Origin: Camelimonas lactis
GTDB lineage: Bacteria > Pseudomonadota > Alphaproteobacteria > Rhizobiales > Beijerinckiaceae
Direction: 5' to 3'
Length of the DNA stretch: 64,000 bases
Assembly: GCF_004342915.1 (NCBI RefSeq)
Contig: NZ_SLWL01000005.1
Span: 124,001 to 188,000, forward strand
The notes under the pieces are model-generated. The model saw only the letters and a list, made by a program, of their open reading frames with translations. It ran no database searches and was not told the origin of the DNA. Both the position numbers and the translations under genes were made by a program. The number at the start of each line of letters is the position of its first letter. Position 1 is the first letter of the stretch. Positions 56,160 through 64,000 of this stretch are shown piece by piece.

Positions 56160-57413
56160 ATGGACCCCTTCCACAATCCTTTCATCGCCGAGCACGCCGA
56201 ACGGGCCCGGACCATTCCGCTGGAAGAGTTTAGCCCCGCCAACCCCAAATACATGGAGATGGATGTCTGGCGGCCCTATTTCAGCCGGCTGCGCGAGGAG
56301 GCGCCGCTTCACTACTGCGAGGACAGGATCATCGGGCCGTACTGGTCCCTGACCCGTTACAAGGACATCATGGCGACCGAGGTGAACACCAAGGTGTTTT
56401 CCTCCTCCTCCACCTTTGGCGGCATCACGCTGATGGACCAGCGCGAAGAGTTGCCCATGTTCATCGCCATGGACCAGCCGAAGCACGACGAGCAGCGCAA
56501 GGTGGTGCAGCCGATCGTGTCGCCGCAAAACCTCGAAAACATGGAGAAGCTGATCCGGCAGCGGACGCAGCGGGTGCTGGACGCCCTGCCGCGCAATGAA
56601 ACCTTCAACTGGGTCGAGAAGGTTTCCATCGACCTCACCAACATGATGCTGGCGACCCTGTTCGACTTCCCCTTCGATGACCGGGCGCTGCTCACCTACT
56701 GGTCGGACAGCGCCACCGCCAACACCCTGGGCGGCGGCCATGTGGACTCCGAAGAAACCCGCGAGCGCATCCTGGCGGAATGCCTCGCCTATTTCACCCG
56801 GCTCTGGAACGAGCGGGTCAACGCGGAGCCCGGGTCTGACCTGGTTTCCATGCTGGCGCACGGGCCAGCGACCCGCAACATGAGCCCGCGTGAGTACCTC
56901 GGCAACCTGGTGCTGCTGATCGTCGGCGGCAACGACACCACGCGCAATTCCATGACCGGCGGCGTCTGCTTCCTCAACCAGAACCCCGACGAATACGCCA
57001 GGCTGCGCGCCAATCCGGCGCTGGTCGAGCCCATGGTGTCGGAGATCATCCGCTACCAGACGCCGCTGGCCTACATGCGGCGCACGGCGCTGGAAGATTT
57101 CGAGATGCACGGCCAGACGATCCGCAAGGGCGACAAACTCGCCATGTGGTACGTCTCCGGCAACCGCGACAGCGCGGCCATCGACAATCCGGACCAGTTC
57201 ATCATCGACCGGGCCCGGCCGCGCCAGCACCTGTCATTCGGCTTTGGCATTCACCGCTGCGTCGGCAACCGCCTGGCCGAACTGCAACTGCGCATCCTGT
57301 GGGAGGAAATCCTGCAACGCTTCAGCAAGGTTGAGGTTGTCGGGCCGCCGAAGCGGGTCTTCTCCGCCTTCATTCGCGGCTACACCGAACTTCCCGTGCG
57401 CGTTATACCCTGA
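56160..57413 (+). CDS. Cytochrome P450, CYP153-like alkane/fatty-acid hydroxylase
   Basis: Soluble class I P450 of 417 residues. The heme ligand is Cys367 in FGFGIHRCVGNRLAE, the I-helix reads VGGNDTTRN, and the ExxR pair lies in SEIIRYQTPLAYMRR. The IHRCVGNRLAELQLRILWEEIL string and the end FIRGYTELPVRV are close to my memory of CYP153A enzymes. These hydroxylate the terminal carbon of medium-chain alkanes and acids. Redox partners would be the ferredoxin just upstream and a reductase not found in this window. It is convergent with DUF1489. Confidence 0.88.
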   Translation: MDPFHNPFIAEHAERARTIPLEEFSPANPKYMEMDVWRPYFSRLREEAPLHYCEDRIIGPYWSLTRYKDIMATEVNTKVFSSSSTFGGITLMDQREELPMFIAMDQPKHDEQRKVVQPIVSPQNLENMEKLIRQRTQRVLDALPRNETFNWVEKVSIDLTNMMLATLFDFPFDDRALLTYWSDSATANTLGGGHVDSEETRERILAECLAYFTRLWNERVNAEPGSDLVSMLAHGPATRNMSPREYLGNLVLLIVGGNDTTRNSMTGGVCFLNQNPDEYARLRANPALVEPMVSEIIRYQTPLAYMRRTALEDFEMHGQTIRKGDKLAMWYVSGNRDSAAIDNPDQFIIDRARPRQHLSFGFGIHRCVGNRLAELQLRILWEEILQRFSKVEVVGPPKRVFSAFIRGYTELPVRVIP

Positions 57414-57513
57414 TCCGGCCGCCCGGCGGATGGATCGACCCCGCGCCGGCGTCCGGTGATCGCCTTCATCGGACGCGGCCCGGGCCCCGGGGCGAGCGCC
57501 CCTGGCGATAGCC

Positions 57514-57945
57514 CTACAGCAGCCCCAGGTCCGCCAGTTCGCGCTTCATCGCCTCGGGCATGTCACCCGTGTCGGCGGCGCCTGCCAGGTCCTCCGGCGC
57601 GTCCTTCGCCTCCAGATAGCGCCAGCCCTGGAAGGCCCGGTGACGACGCGGCTTCACAGCCACCACCGTCTGGTCGAGCACAATGTGGACGCGACCCACG
57701 CCGTCGCCGTCGGTGAACGGGCGCAGGTCGAGGATACGCTGGCGGCAGGCGATCTGGCCCTTGATCACCCAGTAGAGCGAGCCGCCGTCCATCTCGCCGC
57801 GCCGCTTCGGCATCATGCGCGTGGTGGCGACCTGTTCATAGGCGAAGCCGCCGCTGCGGGCGGCGTCGGCGTTGGCGGCGATCCAGCTTTCCAGGTCCTG
57901 GATTGAATCGCAGCCGACGCACAGTTTGATCAGATTGAGAGACAT
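57514..57945 (-). CDS. DUF1489 family protein
   Basis: 143-residue soluble protein beginning MSLNLIKLCVGCDSI. Conserved-looking parts are TTRMMPKRRGEMDGGSLYWVIKG, DGVGRVHIVLDQTVV, AFQGWRYLE and the end MPEAMKRELADLGLL. These match the DUF1489 family, widespread in alphaproteobacteria with no known function. The frame is open upstream into the end of the carboxylase gene; the ATG at 57945 gives the conserved N-terminus. It is 74 bp downstream of the carboxylase alpha subunit. Confidence 0.88.
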   Translation of the reverse strand: MSLNLIKLCVGCDSIQDLESWIAANADAARSGGFAYEQVATTRMMPKRRGEMDGGSLYWVIKGQIACRQRILDLRPFTDGDGVGRVHIVLDQTVVAVKPRRHRAFQGWRYLEAKDAPEDLAGAADTGDMPEAMKRELADLGLL

Positions 57946-58019
57946 CCATTCCGCCATGCCGGAGCCGCCGTTGCGCGGGCTCCGGCTCCAGGCCCGGCGC
58001 TGAAGGCCCGGCGCCGGGC

Positions 58020-60029
58020 TCACTCCGCCAGCATGATTACCGTCGCGCCTTCCGCCACCTGCTGGCCGACGCTGGCGCGCACCTCCGCTATGACGCCGGC
58101 CTTCGGCGCTGTCAAAGGGTGCTCCATCTTCATCGCCTCGACCACGGCGAGGCGTTGCCCTTTGGTCACCTCGGCGCCGGGCTCCACCAGCACGGCGATG
58201 ATCTTGCCGTGCATCGGCGATTTCACCACGCCGCCCGCATCGCCCACATGATCGAGATCGACGGTGAACGGATCGAACGGCGCAACCGTCACCTGTCGCC
58301 CATGGCTCACCACCAGCTGGCTGCCCCCCGCGCGCACGGCGACAGCTCCGTCGGCGAAACTCACCACGCCGTCGGTGACCTTCGCGTCCGCCGCCCGGAC
58401 CCCGGCGCCATCCACCGTTACGGCAAGCCCTGTCCCGTCCCAGCGCACATCCGCCACGACCTTCTCGCCATCGGCGGTGATCTGTCGTCGCACCGTGCGG
58501 GCGCCGAGGAGCTGGAATGCCGGGCGCCCCTGTTGCAGCGATGACCAGGGGTCGGGCCAGCCTGCCGCGCCAGCCGGCGCGGCGCCCGCCCGCAATTGCA
58601 GCGCCAGCACGCCGGCGGCCACGGCGGCGGCGTCCGGCGCGGGCGGCGGCGAGCCGGCCGGCAGCACGCCAAGCTCTTCCATATGAGCGTCGATGAAGCC
58701 GGTGTCGAAAGCGCCGGCCCGAAAATCCGCCGCCTCGACCAGCCGCTTGAGAAAGGCGGCGTTGGCGCGCGGCCCGGCGACGCGGGTTTCGCCCAACGCC
58801 CGGGCCAGCCGGTCCAGCGCCACCGCGCGGGTCGGGCCATGGGCGATGATCTTGGCGATCATCGGATCGTACCAGGACGACACCTCGCCGCCGGCCGCGA
58901 CGCCGGAATCGACGCGCACGCCCTCGCCCTGCGGCAGGTCGAGCAGCCAGATGTGGCCGGTGGACGGCAGGAAGCCACGCTCCGGGTCCTCGGCATAGAG
59001 CCGGGCCTCCACCGCGTGACCGTCGATCCTGAGGTCATCCTGAACGAACGGCAGCCGGCCGCCGGCCGCCACCTCGAACTGCAACCGCACCAGATCGAGC
59101 CCGGTGATCGCCTCGGTGACCGGGTGCTCCACCTGCAAGCGGGTGTTCATTTCCATGAACCAGAAGCGGTCTGGCCGCAGGCCGTCGCGTCCGTCGGCGA
59201 TGAATTCCACGGTGCCGGCGCCGACGTAACCAACGGCCCGGGCGGCGTCGACGGCGGCCTTGCCCATAGCGGCGCGCATGGCGTCGGTCATGCCCGGCGC
59301 CGGCGCTTCCTCGATCACCTTCTGGTGGCGGCGCTGCAGCGAGCAGTCGCGCTCGAACAGGTGGACGACATTGCCATGACTGTCGGCGAATATCTGGATT
59401 TCGATGTGACGCGGCGACAGCACGTATTTCTCGACCAGCACCCGCGGATCACCGAACGAACTGGCGCCCTCGCGTTGGGCGCTCTCAAGCGCCGCGAGAA
59501 AATCCTCCGCCGCGTCGACCCGGCGCATGCCCTTGCCGCCGCCGCCGGACACCGCCTTGATGAGCACCGGATAACCGATGGCGTCGGCCTGCTGTTTCAG
59601 AAAGGCGGGATCCTGGTTGTCGCCATGATAGCCGGGAACCACCGGCACGCCGGCCTTCTGCGCCAGCGCCTTGGCGGCGTCCTTCAGGCCCATGGCCCGC
59701 ATGGCGGCGGCCGGCGGCCCCACCAGGACGACGCCGGCGGCGGCGCAGGCGTCGGCGAAGTCCGGCCGTTCGGAGAGGAAGCCGTAACCGGGATGGATGC
59801 ACCGGGCGCCGCTACGTTGCGCCGCCGCGATAATCCGGTCAATGCGCAGGTAGCTTTCGGCGGCGGCGGCGGGGCCAATGCAGATCGCCTCATCCGCCTG
59901 GCGAACGAACGGCGCGTCGCGATCCGCCTCCGAGTGCACGGCGATCACCCGCATGCCGAGCGCCCGGGCGCTGCGGGCCACGCGGCAGGCGATTTCACCC
60001 CGGTTGGCGATCAATACGCTGTCGAACAC
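58020..60029 (-). CDS. Biotin-dependent acyl-CoA carboxylase alpha subunit (MCC/PCC/ACC type)
   Basis: 669-residue protein combining biotin carboxylase and biotin carrier. The start FDSVLIANRGEIACRVARSAR gives the BC N-domain. ATP-grasp has KAVSGGGGKGMRRV and FMEMNTRLQVEHPVTE. The carrier domain has Lys634 in VEAMKMEHPL as the biotin site. The size and organisation fit methylcrotonyl-CoA or propionyl-CoA carboxylase alpha; I cannot tell them apart here. The start is GTG at 60029 with GGAGG upstream. No carboxyltransferase beta subunit gene is next to it. Confidence 0.92.
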   Translation of the reverse strand: MFDSVLIANRGEIACRVARSARALGMRVIAVHSEADRDAPFVRQADEAICIGPAAAAESYLRIDRIIAAAQRSGARCIHPGYGFLSERPDFADACAAAGVVLVGPPAAAMRAMGLKDAAKALAQKAGVPVVPGYHGDNQDPAFLKQQADAIGYPVLIKAVSGGGGKGMRRVDAAEDFLAALESAQREGASSFGDPRVLVEKYVLSPRHIEIQIFADSHGNVVHLFERDCSLQRRHQKVIEEAPAPGMTDAMRAAMGKAAVDAARAVGYVGAGTVEFIADGRDGLRPDRFWFMEMNTRLQVEHPVTEAITGLDLVRLQFEVAAGGRLPFVQDDLRIDGHAVEARLYAEDPERGFLPSTGHIWLLDLPQGEGVRVDSGVAAGGEVSSWYDPMIAKIIAHGPTRAVALDRLARALGETRVAGPRANAAFLKRLVEAADFRAGAFDTGFIDAHMEELGVLPAGSPPPAPDAAAVAAGVLALQLRAGAAPAGAAGWPDPWSSLQQGRPAFQLLGARTVRRQITADGEKVVADVRWDGTGLAVTVDGAGVRAADAKVTDGVVSFADGAVAVRAGGSQLVVSHGRQVTVAPFDPFTVDLDHVGDAGGVVKSPMHGKIIAVLVEPGAEVTKGQRLAVVEAMKMEHPLTAPKAGVIAEVRASVGQQVAEGATVIMLAE

Positions 60030-60118
60030 GCTGCTGCCTCCTGCCGCTTCCTCCCGAAGCCGGCGAACAGTACGCCAGCGTACCGGAGCAGGGCAAGCCT
60101 GGCTTTCGTCGGGCCCGT

Positions 60119-60865
60119 TCAGCGCAGCAACGCCGCCAGAGCCGGCAGCAACAGCGCCGTCAGCATGCCGTTCAGCGCCATGCCGACGCTGGCGAAGGCG
60201 CCGGCCACCTCGCTGGCCTGGAAAGCCCGCGCCGTGCCGATGCCGTGCGCCGCGAGCCCCATGGCGAAACCCCGCGCCGCCGGATCGCGAATTTTCATGG
60301 CGTCGAATAGCGGCCGGCCGATCATCGCGCCAAGAATCCCCGTGGAGATCGTCGCCACCATCGCCAGCGCCGGCAGGCCGCCGATGATCTCGCCCACGCT
60401 CATGGCGATCGGCGCCGTCACTGATTTCGGCGCCAGCGAGGCCAGCAGCAGCGGCGAGCCGCCCAGCGCCCATGCAAAGCCCACGGCCGTTGTCATCGCG
60501 GTCAGGGCTCCCACAACAAGCGCCACGACGATGGGCAGCAGCGCCCGCTTCACCAGCGCCATGTTCTCGACCAGCGGGATCGCCAGGGCCACCGTCGCCG
60601 GCCCAAGCAGGAAATGGATGAACTGCGCCCCGCGAAAGTAATCCTCATAGCGCGCGCCCGTCAGCCAGAGCGCGGCGCTGACCAGCGCCACCGAGATCAT
60701 CACCGTATTGGCGAGGGGATGATTGCCGCTCCTGCGCGCGATCCATGTGGCGACGACGAACGCGCCGAGGGTCAGGGCGATCCACGCCAGCGGCGCCTGC
60801 TCCGACCAGGCCAGCAACGCGGCCAGATTCTGGAGCAGGGTCTGGTAGAGGTCAGGCCCGGTCAT
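60119..60865 (-). CDS. LrgB-family membrane protein
   Basis: 248-residue membrane protein of the LrgB/CidB family with about seven helices. Visible conserved parts are FIHFLLGPATVALAIPL, LAPKSVTAPIAMSVGEIIGG and RGFAMGLAAHGIGTARAFQ. The pair with LrgA resembles holin-like systems tied to autolysis control and, in plants and some bacteria, to glycolate or pyruvate transport. It starts within the last four bases of the lrgA-type gene, so the two are coupled. No LytSR-type regulator is nearby. Confidence 0.9.
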   Translation of the reverse strand: MTGPDLYQTLLQNLAALLAWSEQAPLAWIALTLGAFVVATWIARRSGNHPLANTVMISVALVSAALWLTGARYEDYFRGAQFIHFLLGPATVALAIPLVENMALVKRALLPIVVALVVGALTAMTTAVGFAWALGGSPLLLASLAPKSVTAPIAMSVGEIIGGLPALAMVATISTGILGAMIGRPLFDAMKIRDPAARGFAMGLAAHGIGTARAFQASEVAGAFASVGMALNGMLTALLLPALAALLR

Positions 60866-61272
60866 GCCGCGTCCTCGCCGCCGCGCCCGGCCGCCGGGCG
60901 CCCTGTTGCGGCGCGGCGCCGCTCCTGCCAGCGGCTGGTGGCCACGAACGCGCCCGCTGTCGCCGCGAGGGTGATCACCACCGAGACGAGCAGGGCCACG
61001 ACCATCGCCGTAGTCTGGCCCGCCACCACCTTGCCAAGACTGATCACGCCAACGCCCGCGGGCACGAACAGCAGCGACAGCACGCCAATCAGCGAGCGGC
61101 TGGCGTGCACCAGGCTTTTGGGCGTGCGGCCGCGCAGGGTGAGAAGGATCGCGGTCATCAGCAGCAGACCCAGCACGGCGCCAGGAAGCGGCGCCCGCAA
61201 CAGGCGCGACAGCGCTTCGCCCGCCAGTTGGCAGAGCAACAGCGCCAGCAATCCGGGCAGATAACCTGTCAT
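60862..61272 (-). CDS. CidA/LrgA-family holin-like protein
   Basis: 136-residue membrane protein with four helices. LAGEALSRLLRAPLPGAVLGLLLM near 16-39 and SLLFVPAGVGVISL near 66-79 are the family hallmarks. The last 25 residues are Arg/Ala/Gly-rich and cytoplasmic. Overlap of four bases with the lrgB-type gene supports a common transcript. It begins at an ATG with GGTGA upstream. Confidence 0.9.
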   Translation of the reverse strand: MTGYLPGLLALLLCQLAGEALSRLLRAPLPGAVLGLLLMTAILLTLRGRTPKSLVHASRSLIGVLSLLFVPAGVGVISLGKVVAGQTTAMVVALLVSVVITLAATAGAFVATSRWQERRRAATGRPAAGRGGEDAA

Positions 61273-61689
61273 CGCGTCACCATGGCGTTTCCAGCGAGAC
61301 TGGAGGAAGATCGCTACGGAACATGCTCACCTGAAAATCCCGGCGCGCTTCCGACAGGCTGCGCCGACCCGCAACAATCCGTCGGCGGGCCAGCGACTCG
61401 CCCGCCAACCCCGGGGATGTATAGCGCCTCGCGCCGGTGAAAGCGCGCAAACACCCTCCAGGCGCCTGTCGTCCGCCGCGAACTGAGCGGACAGGGGAAA
61501 TGCGCCTGCCGCCCGGGCCGCCCATCCGACATGATTGCGCCGGATTCTCGCGGGACATGATCAGGAGATATGGCCTTATCGGGCGACCGCTCATGCGGCA
61601 ATAACGACCAGCCAACGTCGCCCCCGTTGGCCAGAGTCCTTATGTAGGCTAAACAGCTGCTTCAGATCGACAACCCTTCGGCAGAACCC
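61273..61689. other. Divergent intergenic region lrgA / exoD
   Basis: 417 bp between divergent starts. Nothing beyond the two expected but unplaced promoters; no repeat or hairpin of note. Confidence 0.4.
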
Positions 61690-62292
61690 TTGGACACCAG
61701 GCAACGCACCTCCGACGTCCTGATCGCGCTCGCCGGAGGCTCCAGCGAGCGTGTGTCCGTGGGCGAGATTGTCGATTCGCTCCGCCAGCAGGCGTTCGCC
61801 CTGCTGGTGGTCGTTCTTGGGCTGCCCAATTGCCTGCCCATGCCGCCGCCAATCCCGCTGATTTCCGGCCTGCTGCTCGGCTTCGTCGCCGTGCAGATCG
61901 CCATCGGCATGAACACGCCCTGGCTGCCCCCGGCGCTGTTGCGCAAGACCGTGGCCCGCGCCGACGTGGCCCGCGCCATCGCCCGCGCCCTGCCGGCGGT
62001 TTACCGGCTGGAGCGCATCTCGCGCATGCGGCTGGCCTTCTTCAACAAGCCATGGGGCATGCGCATCACCGGCGTGCTGCTGTTCTTGATCGCCGCCGGC
62101 CTGCTGGTGGCTCCGCCGTTCATCGGCCAGATTCCGCTCGGCTTCGCCGCCTGCCTCGTCGGCCTCGGCCTGGTGGAGCGCGACGGGGTGATGGCCGTTA
62201 GCGGCATCACCTTCGGCGCCATCGGCATTGCCCTCAGTCTCAGCTTCGTCGTGGCGATTGTCGGTGGCCTGGCGTCGCTGTTCGGCTTCTGA
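61690..62292 (+). CDS. exoD: ExoD-family membrane protein
   Basis: 200-residue protein of the exopolysaccharide-synthesis ExoD family. The soluble N-terminus is VSVGEIVDSLRQQAFALLVV, then GLPNCLPMPPPIPLISGL, the family hallmark, and about five hydrophobic helices. A middle loop has YRLERISRMRL. In Sinorhizobium meliloti exoD mutants are alkali-sensitive and alter exopolysaccharide. The start must be TTG at 61690, since an in-frame stop lies 45 bases upstream and no ATG precedes the conserved part. Confidence 0.88.
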   Translation: MDTRQRTSDVLIALAGGSSERVSVGEIVDSLRQQAFALLVVVLGLPNCLPMPPPIPLISGLLLGFVAVQIAIGMNTPWLPPALLRKTVARADVARAIARALPAVYRLERISRMRLAFFNKPWGMRITGVLLFLIAAGLLVAPPFIGQIPLGFAACLVGLGLVERDGVMAVSGITFGAIGIALSLSFVVAIVGGLASLFGF

Positions 62293-62335
62293 GGCCTGGC
62301 GCCCCGGCGGGCCGCAACTCACGCACCCATGGACA

Positions 62336-63049
62336 TCAGGCCGCGTCCGGCTCCAGCAGGCGCAGGCCGCGCATGCTGGCGTGGCCATTGCGCCCAACGA
62401 TAATGTGGTCGTGCACGGTAACGCCCAGCGGCGTGGCGACGCGCATGATTTCCCGCGTCATGCGGATATCGGCCGATGACGGCGAAGGATCGCCCGAGGG
62501 GTGATTGTGGACGAGAATGATGGCGGAGGCCGACAGCTCCAGCGCCCGGCGCACCACCTCTCGCGGATACACCGGCGTATGGTCGACAGTGCCGCGTTGC
62601 TGCTCCTCGTCGGCGATGACGGCGTTACGCTTGTCAAGAAACAGCACGCGAAAATGCTCGCGCTCGGCGAAAGCCATCACCGTCCGGCAATACTCCAGCA
62701 CCTGGGACCAGGAAGCCAGCACAGGCCGCTTCACCACCGCGCCGCGCGCCAGGCGGCCGCCGGCCGCCGCCACGATCTTCAGGTCGAGCGCGACCGCTTC
62801 GGAAACGCCCTCCACCTCTGTCAGCAACCGGGGCGGCGCGGCGATCACCTCGGCGAACGAACCAAAGCGCGCCACCAGCGCCTTGGCCAGCGGCTTCACG
62901 TCCCGCCGGGGAATGGAGCGGAACAGCAGCAGTTCGAGCAGTTCATAATCCGGCAGGGCGTCGGCGCCGCCATCGCGAAAGCGCGCGCGCAGCCGGTCGC
63001 GATGACCATAATGATGCGGCGGATCAACACCGGCGTGTTTCGCGGACAT
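62336..63049 (-). CDS. radC: RadC-family JAB-domain protein
   Basis: 237-residue JAMM/MPN-fold protein. The N-terminal helix-hairpin-helix region has [15 protein letters not shown] and [12 protein letters not shown]. The C-terminal metal site is [14 protein letters not shown]. The family was long linked to DNA repair on weak evidence and its biochemical role remains unknown. The ATG at 63049 is preceded by GTGGGGGCCGGG. map lies upstream on the same strand, 328 bp away; sfsA, often between them, is missing. Confidence 0.92.
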   Translation of the reverse strand: MSAKHAGVDPPHHYGHRDRLRARFRDGGADALPDYELLELLLFRSIPRRDVKPLAKALVARFGSFAEVIAAPPRLLTEVEGVSEAVALDLKIVAAAGGRLARGAVVKRPVLASWSQVLEYCRTVMAFAEREHFRVLFLDKRNAVIADEEQQRGTVDHTPVYPREVVRRALELSASAIILVHNHPSGDPSPSSADIRMTREIMRVATPLGVTVHDHIIVGRNGHASMRGLRLLEPDAA

Positions 63050-63377
63050 CCCGGCCCCCACACAATGCGCCCCGGACGCACGGGTCTGCCGTTGCGCCAA
63101 AGCCGCCAGCCCATACGGGCGGGCGCCGCAACCTGAACGGCGCTGACAGGCCGCCGCCATGTCAGGGACCGTCACGTAGCGCGGGATAGCTCCGCCAGAC
63201 AGCCCGTGAAGCGGCGATGCCCCCGCGCCGCCTCTTCACGCCCCTGCGGACCAGAGCCCGAACGCCAGTCCGTTGGGCCGGCGCGTCCAAACCACCGGCG
63301 CCATCACAAGATAAAGCGCCGGCGCGCCAGATGCGCGCCAGTGAATCAAGCCGGTCCGCCAGCCTGATATCTTGCGG
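63050..63377. other. map-radC intergenic region
   Basis: 328 bp on the minus-strand path. No ORF with support and no clear hairpin terminator or promoter. In related genomes sfsA often lies here; no trace of it is visible. Confidence 0.4.
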
Positions 63378-64000
63378 TTACTTTCCCAATATAACCGGCG
63401 GCCTATCCAGTCCTGCCGGAGATTTGGTGAAAATTTCCACGCCATTTTCGGTCACGCCGACCGAGTGCTCGAACTGCGCCGACAGGGACCGGTCGCGTGT
63501 CACCGCCGTCCAACCGTCCGAAAGCACCTTCACCGCCGGCTTGCCCAGGTTGATCATCGGCTCGATGGTGAAAAACATGCCCGGCTTCAGCTCGGGACCT
63601 TCGCCGCGCCGGCCGAAGTGCAGGATCGACGGATTGTCGTGGAACACCTGGCCAAGGCCGTGACCACAAAAATCCGTCACCACGGAGCAGCGCTCGCTCT
63701 CCGCGTATTCCTGGATGGCGGCGCCAATGTCGCCGGTGGTCGCGCCGGGCTTCACGGCCGCCAGGCCACGCTGCAGACACTCATAGGTCACATCGATCAG
63801 CCGCGCCGCCTTGCGCGGAATGGCGCCCACCGCATACATGCGGCTGCTGTCCCCGTGCCAGCCGTCAACGATCACCGTCACGTCGATATTGACGATATCG
63901 CCCTCGCGCAGCGGCTTGTCGCCGGGCATGCCATGGCAGACCACGTGATTGATCGACGTGCAGCAGGAGAAGCCAAAGCCCCGGTAGTTGAGCTGCGCCG
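63378..64000 (-). CDS. map: Methionine aminopeptidase (partial, N-terminus off window)
   Basis: Type I methionine aminopeptidase that removes initiator Met from new proteins. About 207 codons remain; the frame continues past the right edge (AAQLNYRGFGFSCCTSINHV...). Metal ligands are present: two Asp in IVNIDVTVIVDGWHGD, His in CGHGLGQVFH, Glu in FTIEPMINLG, and Glu in QFEHSVGVTENGVEI. The C-terminus ends normally at PAGLDRPPVILGK. It is upstream of radC on the same strand. Confidence 0.95.
   Translation of the reverse strand, partial: AQLNYRGFGFSCCTSINHVVCHGMPGDKPLREGDIVNIDVTVIVDGWHGDSSRMYAVGAIPRKAARLIDVTYECLQRGLAAVKPGATTGDIGAAIQEYAESERCSVVTDFCGHGLGQVFHDNPSILHFGRRGEGPELKPGMFFTIEPMINLGKPAVKVLSDGWTAVTRDRSLSAQFEHSVGVTENGVEIFTKSPAGLDRPPVILGK

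Noticed and set aside
57489-57502. Hairpin GGGGC-GAGC-GCCCC between the convergent P450 and DUF1489 genes as a terminator
   Set aside because: Five-base stem with no T-tract on either strand; common by chance at this GC content.
58596-60641. A 681-codon open frame antisense to the carboxylase gene
   Set aside because: No family pattern, Gly/His/Arg-rich, and fully overlaps a complete biotin carboxylase.

Overview
This is 64 kb of high-GC chromosome, dense with genes and almost entirely housekeeping. The gene content and order point to an alphaproteobacterium of the order Hyphomicrobiales (Rhizobiales). The clues are dusB-ntrB-ntrC-ntrY, a fused ispDF, divK, an EipB/DUF1849 envelope protein, DUF1489, DUF3572, clpS-clpA, and gatCAB for indirect aminoacylation of tRNA. 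A methylotroph/Beijerinckiaceae/Chelatococcaceae-like relative is a guess; the genus cannot be read from the sequence alone. There are no rRNA or tRNA genes, insertion sequences, prophage or CRISPR that I can see.

Layout. 1-5.8 kb: nitrogen control block on the minus strand (dusB, ntrB, ntrC, ntrY; ntrY runs off the left edge). 5.9-7.8 kb: ispDF and the CinA C-terminal amidohydrolase. 8-11.8 kb: EmrAB-type drug efflux pump with a divergent TetR regulator and a clear operator. 11.8-17.4 kb: a GST, then gatC-gatA-queE-queD-gatB, which joins tRNA amidation to queuosine precursor synthesis. 17.7-24.7 kb: UlaG-like hydrolase, ruvX, dprA, plsY and pyrC-like/pyrB. 25-37.6 kb: AidB-like acyl-CoA dehydrogenase, topA, an orphan Tat-exported SsuA-like binding protein with an uncharacterised membrane protein, rnr, DUF983, Nudix, MFS, rpmG. 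37.9-46.4 kb: small secreted and unknown proteins, divK, DUF3572, dinB, eipB, RidA, a COG3146 acyltransferase and a HIT protein. 46.6-54.7 kb: clpS-clpA, a D,D-carboxypeptidase with SPOR domain, a DnaJ-like membrane protein and panC. 55-57.4 kb: the most accessory-looking module, TetR(WHG)-ferredoxin-CYP153-like P450 behind a perfect palindrome. 57.5-64 kb: DUF1489, an orphan biotin-dependent carboxylase alpha subunit, LrgAB, ExoD, RadC, and map running off the right edge.

Most of the novelty lies in variants of known families and in non-coding structure. Family variants include a QueD whose catalytic cysteine position is serine, a dihydroorotase homologue without its HxH metal motif, an AidB with a Gly/Pro/Ala-rich insert, and a ClpA with a long charged C-terminal tail. 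Non-coding structures include three copies of a dispersed palindromic element, five 16-bp tandem repeats between divK and DUF3572, two TetR-type operators and hairpins in the rpmG leader. I did not find a convincing wholly new multi-gene system.
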